Shown one piece after another: positions 8,257 to 16,400 of a DNA stretch of 64,000 nt. A program made the translations under genes and the position numbers. Under the pieces are notes generated by a model. That model had not been told where the DNA came from. It searched no databases and worked only from the letters and a program-made list of their open reading frames with translations. Each line of letters starts with the position of its first letter. Position 1 is the first letter of the stretch. This DNA is from Streptomyces sp. D2-8 (GTDB lineage Bacteria > Actinomycetota > Actinomycetes > Streptomycetales > Streptomycetaceae): the NCBI RefSeq assembly GCF_023184515.1, contig NZ_JAAHBP010000011.1:1-64000 (forward strand), given 5' to 3'.

Positions 8257-8737
8257 GCAGGGGGCCCCGAGCGGGCACGAGTCACCCGAGGAACTCACGG
8301 TCCGGGACCCCGTCAGCGCGCCCGACGCCGAAGGGCGGCCGCGGCGGGTCACCCGGCGCTTCCCGCTGTTCACCAAGGACACCGCGCGGCCCGAGGGCGG
8401 TGGCCGGGCGGCGCCCGGGGACGCTCCCGCGCCGGCGCGGCAGTGGCCCGTGCTCGCCGTGCTGGGGCTGGCCGGGGTCGGCCTGCTGGTGACCGCGTTC
8501 GGCCAGTTCCGGATCGGGACGCTGCTGATCGGTGTCGCCCTGCTGGGCGGTGGCGTGATGCGCTGGCTGCTGCCGGACGTCGGCATGCTCGCCGTCCGCT
8601 CCCGCTTCACGGACATCGTCACCTACGGCCTGCTGGGCAGCGTGATCGTCCTGCTCGCGCTGATGGTGCAGCCGAATCCGTGGCTGCAGATCCCGTTCCT
8701 GAAGGACACCCTGCACTTCACGGTCACCAACGAATGA
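8246..8737 (+). CDS. DUF3017 membrane protein
   Basis: A 163-residue protein starting at GTG 8246, overlapping the folD stop. An acidic, Arg-rich cytoplasmic tail of about 75 residues precedes three hydrophobic helices: WPVLAVLGLAGVGLLVTAF, IGTLLIGVALLGGGVMRWLL and DIVTYGLLGSVIVLLALMV. The central RWLLPDVGMLAVRSRFTDI segment is typical of the actinobacterial DUF3017 family, which sits behind folD in streptomycetes as I recall. The function is unknown. A terminator follows immediately, so folD and this gene form a two-gene unit. Confidence 0.85.
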   Translation: MSAEQGAPSGHESPEELTVRDPVSAPDAEGRPRRVTRRFPLFTKDTARPEGGGRAAPGDAPAPARQWPVLAVLGLAGVGLLVTAFGQFRIGTLLIGVALLGGGVMRWLLPDVGMLAVRSRFTDIVTYGLLGSVIVLLALMVQPNPWLQIPFLKDTLHFTVTNE

Positions 8738-8744
8738 CGGGGAC

Positions 8745-8782
8745 GGCGGCCCGTCCTCTCCCCCGAGGAAGGACGGGCCGCC
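8745..8782 (+). terminator. Terminator of the folD-DUF3017 unit
   Basis: Perfect 13-bp arms GGCGGCCCGTCCT and AGGACGGGCCGCC around a 12-nt loop, starting eight bases past the stop codon. Confidence 0.8.
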
Positions 8783-9103
8783 GCCCACGACCCACCCTCC
8801 TGCACCCCGAACGGCCTGTTCAACGGCTGTCAGTGCGCTGTGGCACGGAAGTGACAGTTCCGGTACGTCTCGCTTTCGATACGGCACAAAGTCGTATGTC
8901 GACGGGGTTGGCAGGGACAATCGGGACGGTCCAGGGTGTATCGCGCGCGGTCACCATGCTCCTGTGCGCCCCCCGTCAGGGAACTGAGATCCTGAGTGGG
9001 CGCATCCCTGTGGGTATCCAGAACGGGGACTCGGCCCAGGCCGCCACGCGCGGGGCGAACAGCGCGAGAAATATCAGCACGACCGGGGGGAAGAGGGGGA
9101 GCA
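8783..9103. other. Intergenic region upstream of the HTH/DUF2690 gene
   Basis: About 320 bp with no convincing gene. It presumably holds the promoter of the gene at 9104. A TTGGCA hexamer near 8908 with a TGTATC about 23 nt downstream is the only promoter-like pair I can point to, and the spacing is loose. Confidence 0.4.
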
Positions 9104-10399
9104 ATGCCTCGTTGGAGGGCCTTGCCGGATGAGCTCGATCCACAGATCAGGGAGTTCACCAGCCAGCTGCGCAGGCTCGTGGACCGCAGCGGACTCGGCA
9201 TCGCGTCGGTGGCGGACCGCACGGGCTACAGCAAGACGTCGTGGGAGCGTTACCTGAACGGCCGGCTGCTCGCGCCGAAGGGCGCGATCGTGGCCCTTGC
9301 CGAGGTCACCGGCACCAATCCGGTGCACCTGACCACCATGTGGGAGCTCGCCGAGCGTGCCTGGAGCCGCTCGGAGATGCGGCACGACATGACGATGGAG
9401 GCCATCCGGATCTCCCAGGCGCGCGCCGCGCTCGGGGAGTTCGGCGGGCAGGACTTCACCGACCCCAAGGCCGGTGGCAAGGCGGCCTCGGCGGGCGAGG
9501 GCAGAGCGGCCTCCGCGGGCAGCGGCAAGCCCGCCCGCCGGAGCGGCAGCTCCACGGTCACCCCGGGCATCGCGGGACCGGCCGGTGTGGCCCCGAGCGT
9601 GCCGGTGCAGCCGACGGCTCCCGAGGTCCAGGACTCCACCGGCGCGGGTGTGCGGGAGGAGAGCGGCCGGGCCGCCGCGCCCGAGGTCAACTCGTGGGGG
9701 ATGGCCGGGTACCAGGGCCCGTCGCGGACGGGCGGGCGCTCCGCCGGTCCGGGCGCCGACAGGGGATCCGGGACCCCCACCGGGTCGCCCGGCGGCCCCG
9801 GCCGGGCATCCGGCGCCGGGGCGGGTTCGTACGGCGAACCGCATGACGCCGTCCCGGGCCGGGCCGGTGGTGCCGGGGGGACCCGCCGCGCCGCCTCCGC
9901 GCCCGCGGGCAAGAAGCGGACCGCGACCTTCCTCGCGGGCGTCGTGGGCGTACTCGTGGTGATCGCCGGCGCGTTCTACCTCACCGGCGGCGGTGGCGAC
10001 GACGAGGCCAAGGGCGGCGCCAAGTCGCCCTCGCCGACCGTCAGCACCGACCCGAAGCTGCCGCCCGGTGTGAAGTGCAGCGGCGACAGCTGCACCGGCA
10101 AGGACGCGGAGGCCATGGGGTGCAGCGGTGACCTGGTGACCACGGCCCAGACCGCGACCGTCGGCACGACCGTCGTCGAGGTCCGCTACAGCGAGACCTG
10201 CAAGGCGGCCTGGGGGCGTATCACCCAGGCGGTACAGGGCGACGAGGTCCAGATCAGCTCGGGCAAGGCGAAGCAGACCGGCAGCATCACCGCGGCCGGG
10301 GACGCCATCGCCTACACCCCGATGGTGGCCGTGAAGAGCGCCGCGGACGCCAAGGCCTGCGCGACGCTGGCGGCCGGGCAGCAGGGCTGCACCGACTAG
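9104..10399 (+). CDS. Helix-turn-helix membrane protein with C-terminal DUF2690 domain
   Basis: A 431-residue protein. Residues 1-75 form an XRE-like helix-turn-helix (QLRRLVDRSGLGIASVADRT, YSKTSWERYLNGR, AIVALAEVTGTNP). A long disordered Gly/Ser/Ala/Pro linker follows (about 125-265), then one membrane helix near 272-294 (FLAGVVGVLVVIAGAFYLTG). The outer DUF2690 domain has paired cysteines (VKCSGDSCTGKDAEAMGCSG, YSETCKAAWGRI). The architecture suggests DNA binding tethered to the membrane and linked to an outside sensor. ATG 9104 is preceded by GGGGGAG. This gene type lies upstream of mdh in streptomycetes as far as I remember. Its targets are not evident. Confidence 0.85.
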   Translation: MPRWRALPDELDPQIREFTSQLRRLVDRSGLGIASVADRTGYSKTSWERYLNGRLLAPKGAIVALAEVTGTNPVHLTTMWELAERAWSRSEMRHDMTMEAIRISQARAALGEFGGQDFTDPKAGGKAASAGEGRAASAGSGKPARRSGSSTVTPGIAGPAGVAPSVPVQPTAPEVQDSTGAGVREESGRAAAPEVNSWGMAGYQGPSRTGGRSAGPGADRGSGTPTGSPGGPGRASGAGAGSYGEPHDAVPGRAGGAGGTRRAASAPAGKKRTATFLAGVVGVLVVIAGAFYLTGGGGDDEAKGGAKSPSPTVSTDPKLPPGVKCSGDSCTGKDAEAMGCSGDLVTTAQTATVGTTVVEVRYSETCKAAWGRITQAVQGDEVQISSGKAKQTGSITAAGDAIAYTPMVAVKSAADAKACATLAAGQQGCTD

Positions 10400-10514
10400 G
10401 GGAGCGGTCCGCCGGGCCGGGGGAAGAATCTCCGAAGGGGGCAGGAATGCCCACCGGGATCGGGGGCAGGCGAACCGTACCCCCACGGGAGTCCGGCATG
10501 GTCGGTATCCCCCC

Positions 10515-10557
10515 AGGCGGCCGCCTTCGTCCTCCTCTCCCGGACGGGCGGCCGCCT
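10515..10557 (+). terminator. Hairpin, likely terminator of the DUF2690 gene
   Basis: Eleven-bp arms AGGCGGCCGCC and GGCGGCCGCCT with a 21-nt loop, 115 nt past the stop codon. Confidence 0.55.
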
Positions 10558-10667
10558 CTCGCGTGGGGTGCGGGGGCGTACGCCGGGGCGGGGACGGTGT
10601 TGTGGGCCGGGCCACACCGACCCGGACGTCCGGGATCCCGGATGCGCGATAGCCTGACCGCTGGATG

Positions 10668-10689
10668 GATCTCTTGACGCCAAGAGATC
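10668..10689. promoter_or_regulatory. Perfect palindrome in the mdh promoter region, candidate operator
   Basis: GATCTCTTG-ACGC-CAAGAGATC: two perfect 9-bp arms around a 4-bp centre, 57 bp upstream of the mdh start codon. The left arm contains TTGACG, a good -35 hexamer, so a bound protein could block or recruit RNA polymerase. The regulator is unknown to me. Confidence 0.6.
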
Positions 10690-10745
10690 GATCAAACGTC
10701 CGGGGCAGGGACCGCCCCACCGCCAGCTGTCATACGGAGAACGCC

Positions 10746-11735
10746 ATGACCCGCACTCCCGTGAACGTCACCGTCACCGGCGCGGCCGGCCAGATCGGTT
10801 ACGCCCTGCTCTTCCGCATCGCCTCCGGTCAGCTGCTCGGCGCGGACGTGCCGGTGAAGCTGCGCCTGCTGGAGATCACGCCCGCCCTGAAGGCGGCCGA
10901 GGGCACGGCCATGGAGCTGGACGACTGCGCGTTCCCGCTCCTGCAGGGCATCGACATCACGGACGACCCGAACGTCGCCTTCGACGGCACCAACGTCGGT
11001 CTGCTCGTCGGCGCCCGCCCCCGCACCAAGGGCATGGAGCGCGGCGACCTGCTGGAGGCCAACGGCGGCATCTTCAAGCCGCAGGGCAAGGCCATCAACG
11101 ACCACGCCGCGGACGACGTCAAGATCCTGGTCGTCGGCAACCCGGCCAACACCAACGCCCTCATCGCCCAGGCCGCCGCGCCGGACGTACCGGCCGAGCG
11201 GTTCACCGCGATGACCCGCCTGGACCACAACCGCGCGCTGACCCAGCTCGCGAAGAAGACGGGCTCGACGGTCGCCGACATCAAGCGCCTGACCATCTGG
11301 GGCAACCACTCCGCCACCCAGTACCCCGACATCTTCCACGCCACCATCGCCGGCAAGAACGCCGCCGAGGTCGTGAACGACGAGAAGTGGCTGGCCGACG
11401 ACTTCATCCCGACCGTCGCCAAGCGCGGCGCCGCCATCATCGAGGCCCGTGGCGCCTCGTCGGCCGCGTCCGCCGCCAACGCCGCCATCGACCACGTCTA
11501 CAGCTGGGTCAACGGCACCGCCGACGGCGACTGGGTCTCCATGGGCATCCCGTCGGACGGCTCCTACGGCGTCCCGGAGGGCCTCATCTCCTCCTTCCCC
11601 GTCACCACCAAGGGCGGCACGTACGAGATCGTCCAGGGCCTGGAGATCAACGAGTTCTCCCGCGCCCGGATCGACGCCTCCGTCAAGGAGCTCGAGGAGG
11701 AGCGCGAGGCGGTCCGCGGCCTCGGCCTCATCTGA
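10746..11735 (+). CDS. mdh: Malate dehydrogenase
   Basis: A 329-residue NAD-dependent enzyme of the TCA cycle (malate to oxaloacetate). Seen: the nucleotide fold GAAGQIGYALLFRI near residue 10, substrate loop GARPRTKGMERGDLL with the mobile Arg residues, VVGNPANTNALI, the catalytic Asp in TRLDHNRA and catalytic His in IWGNHSATQYPD near residue 190. The length fits the 329-residue actinobacterial type. ATG 10746 has GGAG seven nt upstream. It is monocistronic, with a palindromic promoter element upstream and a strong terminator downstream. It is not contiguous with the other TCA genes of the window (sdhCDAB at 50.5-53.9 kb). Confidence 0.98.
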   Translation: MTRTPVNVTVTGAAGQIGYALLFRIASGQLLGADVPVKLRLLEITPALKAAEGTAMELDDCAFPLLQGIDITDDPNVAFDGTNVGLLVGARPRTKGMERGDLLEANGGIFKPQGKAINDHAADDVKILVVGNPANTNALIAQAAAPDVPAERFTAMTRLDHNRALTQLAKKTGSTVADIKRLTIWGNHSATQYPDIFHATIAGKNAAEVVNDEKWLADDFIPTVAKRGAAIIEARGASSAASAANAAIDHVYSWVNGTADGDWVSMGIPSDGSYGVPEGLISSFPVTTKGGTYEIVQGLEINEFSRARIDASVKELEEEREAVRGLGLI

Positions 11736-11755
11736 CCGAGCCTCTCCCGCTCGTA

Positions 11756-11795
11756 CGCGGGCCCCGTACCGGTTCCTTCCGGTACGGGGCCCGCG
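11756..11795 (+). terminator. mdh terminator
   Basis: Perfect 17-bp arms beginning CGCGGGCCCCGTACCGG, a 6-nt loop, then a short T-rich run (GTCTTTCC). Confidence 0.85.
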
Positions 11796-12132
11796 GTCTT
11801 TCCCTCAGCGTTTTTCCGGAGCCGCCGGTCGCGGGCGCATCCGCGCGAGGTACTCGCCGTGAGCGACGCCGGCCGGCTCGGCGCGTTCACCACCCGTGAC
11901 GGGCGTTCCCCGAGCGCACGGCGGACGCCCGTCGCCCTGATCGAGGAGTACGCCCGCCATGGCGGGCATCTGTGGGTGTTTTGGGGGCATTCGCCCGCAT
12001 CTCCCGTGACACAGCGCACTTTCGGCCATGGACGCGCATGCATCCGAGGGAGTAGGGCAGGCGAACTCGGTCTCTTAGTGACACGTATGTGACGCAGGGG
12101 CGCTGATCAGGAACGGAAGGCAAAGAGCGATC
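11796..12132. other. Intergenic region upstream of the betaine operon
   Basis: About 337 bp with no supported gene. A perfect 16-bp palindrome GCCCGCCATGGCGGGC lies at 11952-11967, and a direct TGACACG/TGACGC pair near 12079-12096 lies in the likely promoter. A 74-codon minus-strand frame ending at 11805 lacks a ribosome site and a recognisable product. Confidence 0.4.
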
Positions 12133-13653
12133 ATGGCGGAAAGTACCGAACTTCAGGCGCGTCAAACCATCCATGCGGGAGGAGAGTGGCGTGCGGCCAC
12201 CTCCGGAGCCACCCGCGAGGTCCTCGACCCAGCGGACGCCCTGCCCTTCGCCGTGGTCGCGGAGGGTGACGAGAAGGACACCGATCTGGCGATCGCCGCG
12301 GCCCGGCGCGCCTTCGACCAGGGGCCCTGGCCGCGCACGCCCGTCACCGAGCGGGCCGCGCTGCTGAGGCGCGTCGCCGACCTGCTCGTGCGGGACCGCG
12401 AGGAGCTGGGCCGGCTGGAGGCCCGCGACGCCGGCAAGACCGTCGAGGAGGGCCGTGTCGACATCGACTGCGTCGCCGACGCCTTCCGCTACTTCGCCGA
12501 CCTGGTCGCCGGCGAGGCCCCCGGCCGGGTCGTGGACGCCGGCTCGACCGACATCCACAGCGTCGTCGTGCACGAGCCCGTCGGCGTCTGCGCGATGATC
12601 ACGCCCTGGAACTACCCGCTGCTCCAGGCCAGTTGGAAGATCGCCCCCGCTCTCGCCGCCGGCAACACCTTCGTCGTCAAGCCGAGCGAGATCACGCCGA
12701 TGACGACGATCGCGCTCATCGAGCTGCTCGTCGAGGCCGGGCTCCCCGAAGGGGTCGCCAACATCGTCACCGGGCCGGGCCACTCCGTCGGTGCGCGCCT
12801 GTCCGAGCACCCCGACGTCGACCTGGTCTCCTTCACCGGCGGCCTGGTCAGCGGCACCAAGGTCGCCGAGGCCGCCGCCCCGACCGTCAAGAAGGTCGCC
12901 CTCGAACTCGGCGGCAAGAACCCCAACGTCGTCTTCGCCGACGCCTGCGCCACCGAGGAGGGCTTCGACACCGCCGTCGACCAGGCCCTCAACGCCGCCT
13001 TCATCCACAGCGGCCAGGTCTGCTCGGCCGGCGCCCGCCTCATCATCGAGGAGTCCGTCCGGGACCGCTTCGTCACCGAACTCGCCCGGCGTGCCGACAA
13101 GATCCGCCTCGGCCGCGGCACCGAGGACGGCGTCGAGTGCGGCCCGCTCGTCTCCGAGCAGCAGCGCGCCAAGGTCGAGATGTACGTCGAGTCCGCCCTC
13201 AAGGAAGGCGCGGTGCTGCGCTCCGGCGGCAAGCGCCCCGAGCCGTCACCGCAGCGCCCGGAGAACGGCTACTTCTACGAGCCGACCGTCCTCGACCACT
13301 GCCACCGTGAGATGCGCGTCATCCGGGAGGAGGTCTTCGGGCCGGTCCTCACCGTCGAGACCTTCCGTACCGAGGACGAGGCCGTCGCACTCGCCAACGA
13401 CACCGAGTACGGCCTCGCGGGCGGCGTCTGGACCTCCGACGCGGGCCGCGCCCGCCGTGTGGCCGGGCGGCTGCGCCACGGCACGATCTGGATCAACGAC
13501 TTCCACCCCTACCTGCCGCAGGCGGAGTGGGGCGGTTTCGGCAAGAGCGGAGTGGGCCGCGAACTCGGCCCCGCCGGGCTCGCCGAGTACCGCGAGACCA
13601 AGCACGTCTACCAGAACCTCGCTCCGAAGCCGGTGCGCTGGTTCGCGGGCTGA
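12133..13653 (+). CDS. betB: Betaine aldehyde dehydrogenase (ALDH family)
   Basis: A 506-residue NAD(P)-dependent aldehyde dehydrogenase. Seen: WNYPLLQASWKIAPALAAGN with the cofactor-binding Asn, KPSEITPMTT, the Glu of VALELGGKNPN near residue 258, the catalytic Cys of SGQVCSAGARL near 297, and EEVFGPVLTVETF. The nucleotide loop reads SFTGGLVSGTKV instead of the common SFTGSTxxG. Directly downstream are choline dehydrogenase and a betaine-type ABC transporter, so the substrate is most likely betaine aldehyde and the product glycine betaine, an osmoprotectant. First gene of the operon; the ribosome site is modest (GGAAGG). Confidence 0.9.
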   Translation: MAESTELQARQTIHAGGEWRAATSGATREVLDPADALPFAVVAEGDEKDTDLAIAAARRAFDQGPWPRTPVTERAALLRRVADLLVRDREELGRLEARDAGKTVEEGRVDIDCVADAFRYFADLVAGEAPGRVVDAGSTDIHSVVVHEPVGVCAMITPWNYPLLQASWKIAPALAAGNTFVVKPSEITPMTTIALIELLVEAGLPEGVANIVTGPGHSVGARLSEHPDVDLVSFTGGLVSGTKVAEAAAPTVKKVALELGGKNPNVVFADACATEEGFDTAVDQALNAAFIHSGQVCSAGARLIIEESVRDRFVTELARRADKIRLGRGTEDGVECGPLVSEQQRAKVEMYVESALKEGAVLRSGGKRPEPSPQRPENGYFYEPTVLDHCHREMRVIREEVFGPVLTVETFRTEDEAVALANDTEYGLAGGVWTSDAGRARRVAGRLRHGTIWINDFHPYLPQAEWGGFGKSGVGRELGPAGLAEYRETKHVYQNLAPKPVRWFAG

Positions 13654-13764
13654 CCCGTTCCCCGTCGGGCTGCCGACCCCCCATCCCGGGCTGACCTCCA
13701 CACCCCGGGATGACGTCCCCATCCCCGAAGCCCGTCCCTTCATCCCCACTGGAGCAAGTACGCC

Positions 13765-15297
13765 ATGTCCCACACCAGTCACGAGTACGACTATGTCGTG
13801 ATAGGCGGCGGAACCGCAGGTTCCGTGATCGCCTCCCGCCTGACCGAGAATCCGGACGTCACCGTGGCCGTCATCGAGGGCGGCCCCAGCGACGTCGGCC
13901 GTGACGACGTGCTGACCCTGCGCCGTTGGATGGGCCTGCTCGGCGGCGAGCTCGACTACGACTACCCCACCACCGAACAGCCACGCGGAAACTCGCATAT
14001 CCGGCACAGCCGGGCCCGCGTCCTGGGCGGCTGCTCCTCGCACAACACCCTGATCGCCTTCAAGCCGCTGCCCGCCGACTGGGACGAGTGGGAGGCCGCC
14101 GGCGCCAAGGGCTGGGGCGCGGTGCAGATGGAGGCGTACTTCGCCCGGCTGCTCAACAACGTCGTCCCGGTCGACGAGAAGGACCGGAACGCCATCGCCC
14201 GCGACTTCGTCGACGCGGCCCAGGAGACGCTCGGTGTCCCGCGCGTCGAGGGCTTCAACAAGAAGCCGTTCACCGAGGGCGTCGGCTTCTTCGACCTCGC
14301 CTACCACCCCGAGAACAACAAGCGGTCCTCGGCGTCGGTGGCCTACCTCCACCCGGTGATGGACGAGCGCCCCAACCTGACGATCCTGCTGGAGACCTGG
14401 GCGTACAAGCTGGAGCTGGACGGCGACCGCGCCGAGGGCGTCCACGTGCGCACCAAGGACGGTGAGGAGATCCTCGTCAAGGCCCGCAACGAGGTCGTGC
14501 TGTGTGCCGGCGCCGTCGACTCGCCCCGGCTGCTGATGCACTCAGGCATCGGCCCCAAGGCCGACCTGGAGAAGCTCGGCATCCCCGTCACGCACGACCT
14601 GCCGGGCATCGGCGAGAACCTCCTCGACCACCCCGAGTCGGTCATCGTCTGGGAGACGAACGGCCCCATCCCGGAGAACTCCGCGATGGACTCCGACGCG
14701 GGCCTGTTCGTGCGCCGCGACCCCGAACTGCCGCACCCCGACCTGATGTTCCACTTCTACCAGGTCCCGTTCACGGACAACCCGGAGCGACTGGGCTACC
14801 AGCGGCCCGAGTTCGGCGTCTCGATGACCCCGAACATCCCCAAGCCGAAGAGCCGCGGCCGGCTGTACCTGACCAGCGCCGACCCCGAGGTCAAGCCCGC
14901 GCTGGACTTCCGCTACTTCACCGACGAGGACGACTACGACGGCCGCACCCTCGTCGACGGCATCAGGATCGCCCGCGAGATCGCGGGGACCGAGCCGCTG
15001 GCCGGCTGGCTCAAGCGCGAGGTCTGCCCCGGCCCGGACGTCACCGGTGACGAGGAGCTCAGCGAGTACGCCCGCAAGGTCGCGCACACCGTCTACCACC
15101 CCGCCGGCACCTGCAGGATGGGCGACGCCGACGACCCCTCCGCCGTCGTCGACCCCGAGCTGCGCATCCGCGGCCTGGAGGGCATCCGCATCGCGGACGC
15201 CTCCGTCTTCCCCACCATGACCACCGTCAACCCGATGATCGGCGTGCTCATGGTCGGGGAGAAGGCCGCCGAGCTGATCGGTGGCGGTTCCCGATGA
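13765..15297 (+). CDS. betA: Choline dehydrogenase-type GMC oxidoreductase
   Basis: A 510-residue FAD enzyme. The Rossmann motif YVVIGGGTAGSVIASRL is at the N-terminus. GMC signature 1 is at HSRARVLGGCSSHNTLI, signature 2 at AGAVDSPRLLMHSGIGP, and the C-terminal active-site segment at VYHPAGTCRMG with a second conserved region VNPMIGVLMVGEKAAELI. Together with the adjacent aldehyde dehydrogenase it would oxidise choline to glycine betaine; the alcohol substrate is inferred from context. The stop codon overlaps the next start (ATGA at 15294-15297), so it is translationally coupled to the transporter ATPase. Confidence 0.88.
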   Translation: MSHTSHEYDYVVIGGGTAGSVIASRLTENPDVTVAVIEGGPSDVGRDDVLTLRRWMGLLGGELDYDYPTTEQPRGNSHIRHSRARVLGGCSSHNTLIAFKPLPADWDEWEAAGAKGWGAVQMEAYFARLLNNVVPVDEKDRNAIARDFVDAAQETLGVPRVEGFNKKPFTEGVGFFDLAYHPENNKRSSASVAYLHPVMDERPNLTILLETWAYKLELDGDRAEGVHVRTKDGEEILVKARNEVVLCAGAVDSPRLLMHSGIGPKADLEKLGIPVTHDLPGIGENLLDHPESVIVWETNGPIPENSAMDSDAGLFVRRDPELPHPDLMFHFYQVPFTDNPERLGYQRPEFGVSMTPNIPKPKSRGRLYLTSADPEVKPALDFRYFTDEDDYDGRTLVDGIRIAREIAGTEPLAGWLKREVCPGPDVTGDEELSEYARKVAHTVYHPAGTCRMGDADDPSAVVDPELRIRGLEGIRIADASVFPTMTTVNPMIGVLMVGEKAAELIGGGSR

Positions 15298-16400
15298 CCG
15301 CGACCCTCGAACCCCCCACGGAGCAGACCATGGACACCACACCCGTCTTCTCGGTGGAGGGCCTGTGGAAGGTGTTCGGCCCCAAGGCCGACCGCGTTCC
15401 CGCCGACCCCGAGCTCGCCGCCCTCGACCCCGCCGAGCTGCGCTCCCGCACCGGCTGCACGGCCGCCGTCCGGGACGTCAGTTTCGACGTGCGCAAGGGC
15501 GAGGTCTTCGTCGTCATGGGCCTGTCCGGCTCCGGCAAGTCCACGCTGGTGCGCTGTCTGACCCGGCTGATCGAGCCGACGGCCGGCACCATCGCCATCG
15601 ACGGCGAGGACGTCCGCGCCATGGACCGCTCCCGGCTGCGCGAACTGCGCCGCCACCGCGCCGCGATGGTCTTCCAGCACTTCGGTCTGCTGCCGCACCG
15701 CACCGTCCTCGACAACGTCGCCTACGGCCTGGAGATCCAGGGCATGGGCAAGTCCGAGCGGCGCGAGCGGGCCGCGGAGGTCGTCGCCAAGGTCGGTCTG
15801 GAAGGCATGGAGCACCGCCGCCCGGGCCAGCTCTCCGGCGGCCAGCGGCAGCGCGTGGGCCTCGCCCGCGCGCTCGCCGTCGACCCCGAGGTCCTGCTCT
15901 TCGACGAGCCGTTCAGCGCGCTCGACCCGCTGATCCGGCGCGACATGCAGGAAGAGGTCATCCGGCTGCACCACGAAGAGGGCCGCACGATGGTCTTCAT
16001 CACGCACGACCTCCAGGAAGCCCTCAAGCTGGGCGACCGTATCGCCCTGATGCGCGACGGCCGCGTCGTGCAGCTCGGCACGCCCGAGGAGATCGTCGGC
16101 TCGCCCGCCGACGAGTACGTGCGCGAGTTCGTCCGGGACGTCCCGCGCGAGCAGGTCCTCACCGTCCGCTCGGCCATGCGCCGCCCCTCGGCGGACCAGG
16201 ACGGCAGGGGCCCCGCGGTGCGGCCCGACGCGACGGTGTCCGAGGCGATCGAGGCGGTCGCCCGCGCCGGCGCTCCGGCCCGGGTCGTCGACGAGGGCCG
16301 GTGCGTGGGCGTCGTCGACGCCGACACGCTCCTCGGCGTGGTCGCCGGGACGGAGCAGACCGCTCCGCCCGGGCCGCGGCAGCCCGAGGAGGCGGTGTGA
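15294..16400 (+). CDS. Glycine betaine/proline ABC transporter ATP-binding protein
   Basis: A 368-residue ATPase of the quaternary-amine (ProV/OpuAA/GbuA) type. Walker A GLSGSGKST lies near residue 80, the Q-loop at VFQHFGLLPH, signature LSGGQRQRVGLARAL near 180, Walker B VLLFDEPFSALDP and switch His in FITHDLQEA. The N-terminal extension with KVFGPKADRV and the C-terminal CBS-like remainder (TVSEAIEAVARAGAPARVV, CVGVVDADTLLGVV) are typical of this subfamily, where CBS modules sense ionic strength. Only one CBS-like unit is visible. It overlaps its neighbours by 4 and 1 nt. Confidence 0.92.
   Translation: MTATLEPPTEQTMDTTPVFSVEGLWKVFGPKADRVPADPELAALDPAELRSRTGCTAAVRDVSFDVRKGEVFVVMGLSGSGKSTLVRCLTRLIEPTAGTIAIDGEDVRAMDRSRLRELRRHRAAMVFQHFGLLPHRTVLDNVAYGLEIQGMGKSERRERAAEVVAKVGLEGMEHRRPGQLSGGQRQRVGLARALAVDPEVLLFDEPFSALDPLIRRDMQEEVIRLHHEEGRTMVFITHDLQEALKLGDRIALMRDGRVVQLGTPEEIVGSPADEYVREFVRDVPREQVLTVRSAMRRPSADQDGRGPAVRPDATVSEAIEAVARAGAPARVVDEGRCVGVVDADTLLGVVAGTEQTAPPGPRQPEEAV

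Larger units (their letters stand above)
10400..10745. other. Intergenic region between the DUF2690 gene and mdh
   Basis: No gene seen in 346 bp. It carries the hairpin at 10515-10557, GC palindromes at 10621-10634 (CCCGGACGTCCGGG) and 10630-10641, and the strong palindrome at 10668-10689 in the mdh promoter area. Confidence 0.5.

Noticed and set aside
11805..12029. 74-codon minus-strand frame after mdh
   Set aside because: No ribosome site, no motif, and the composition is compatible with chance.
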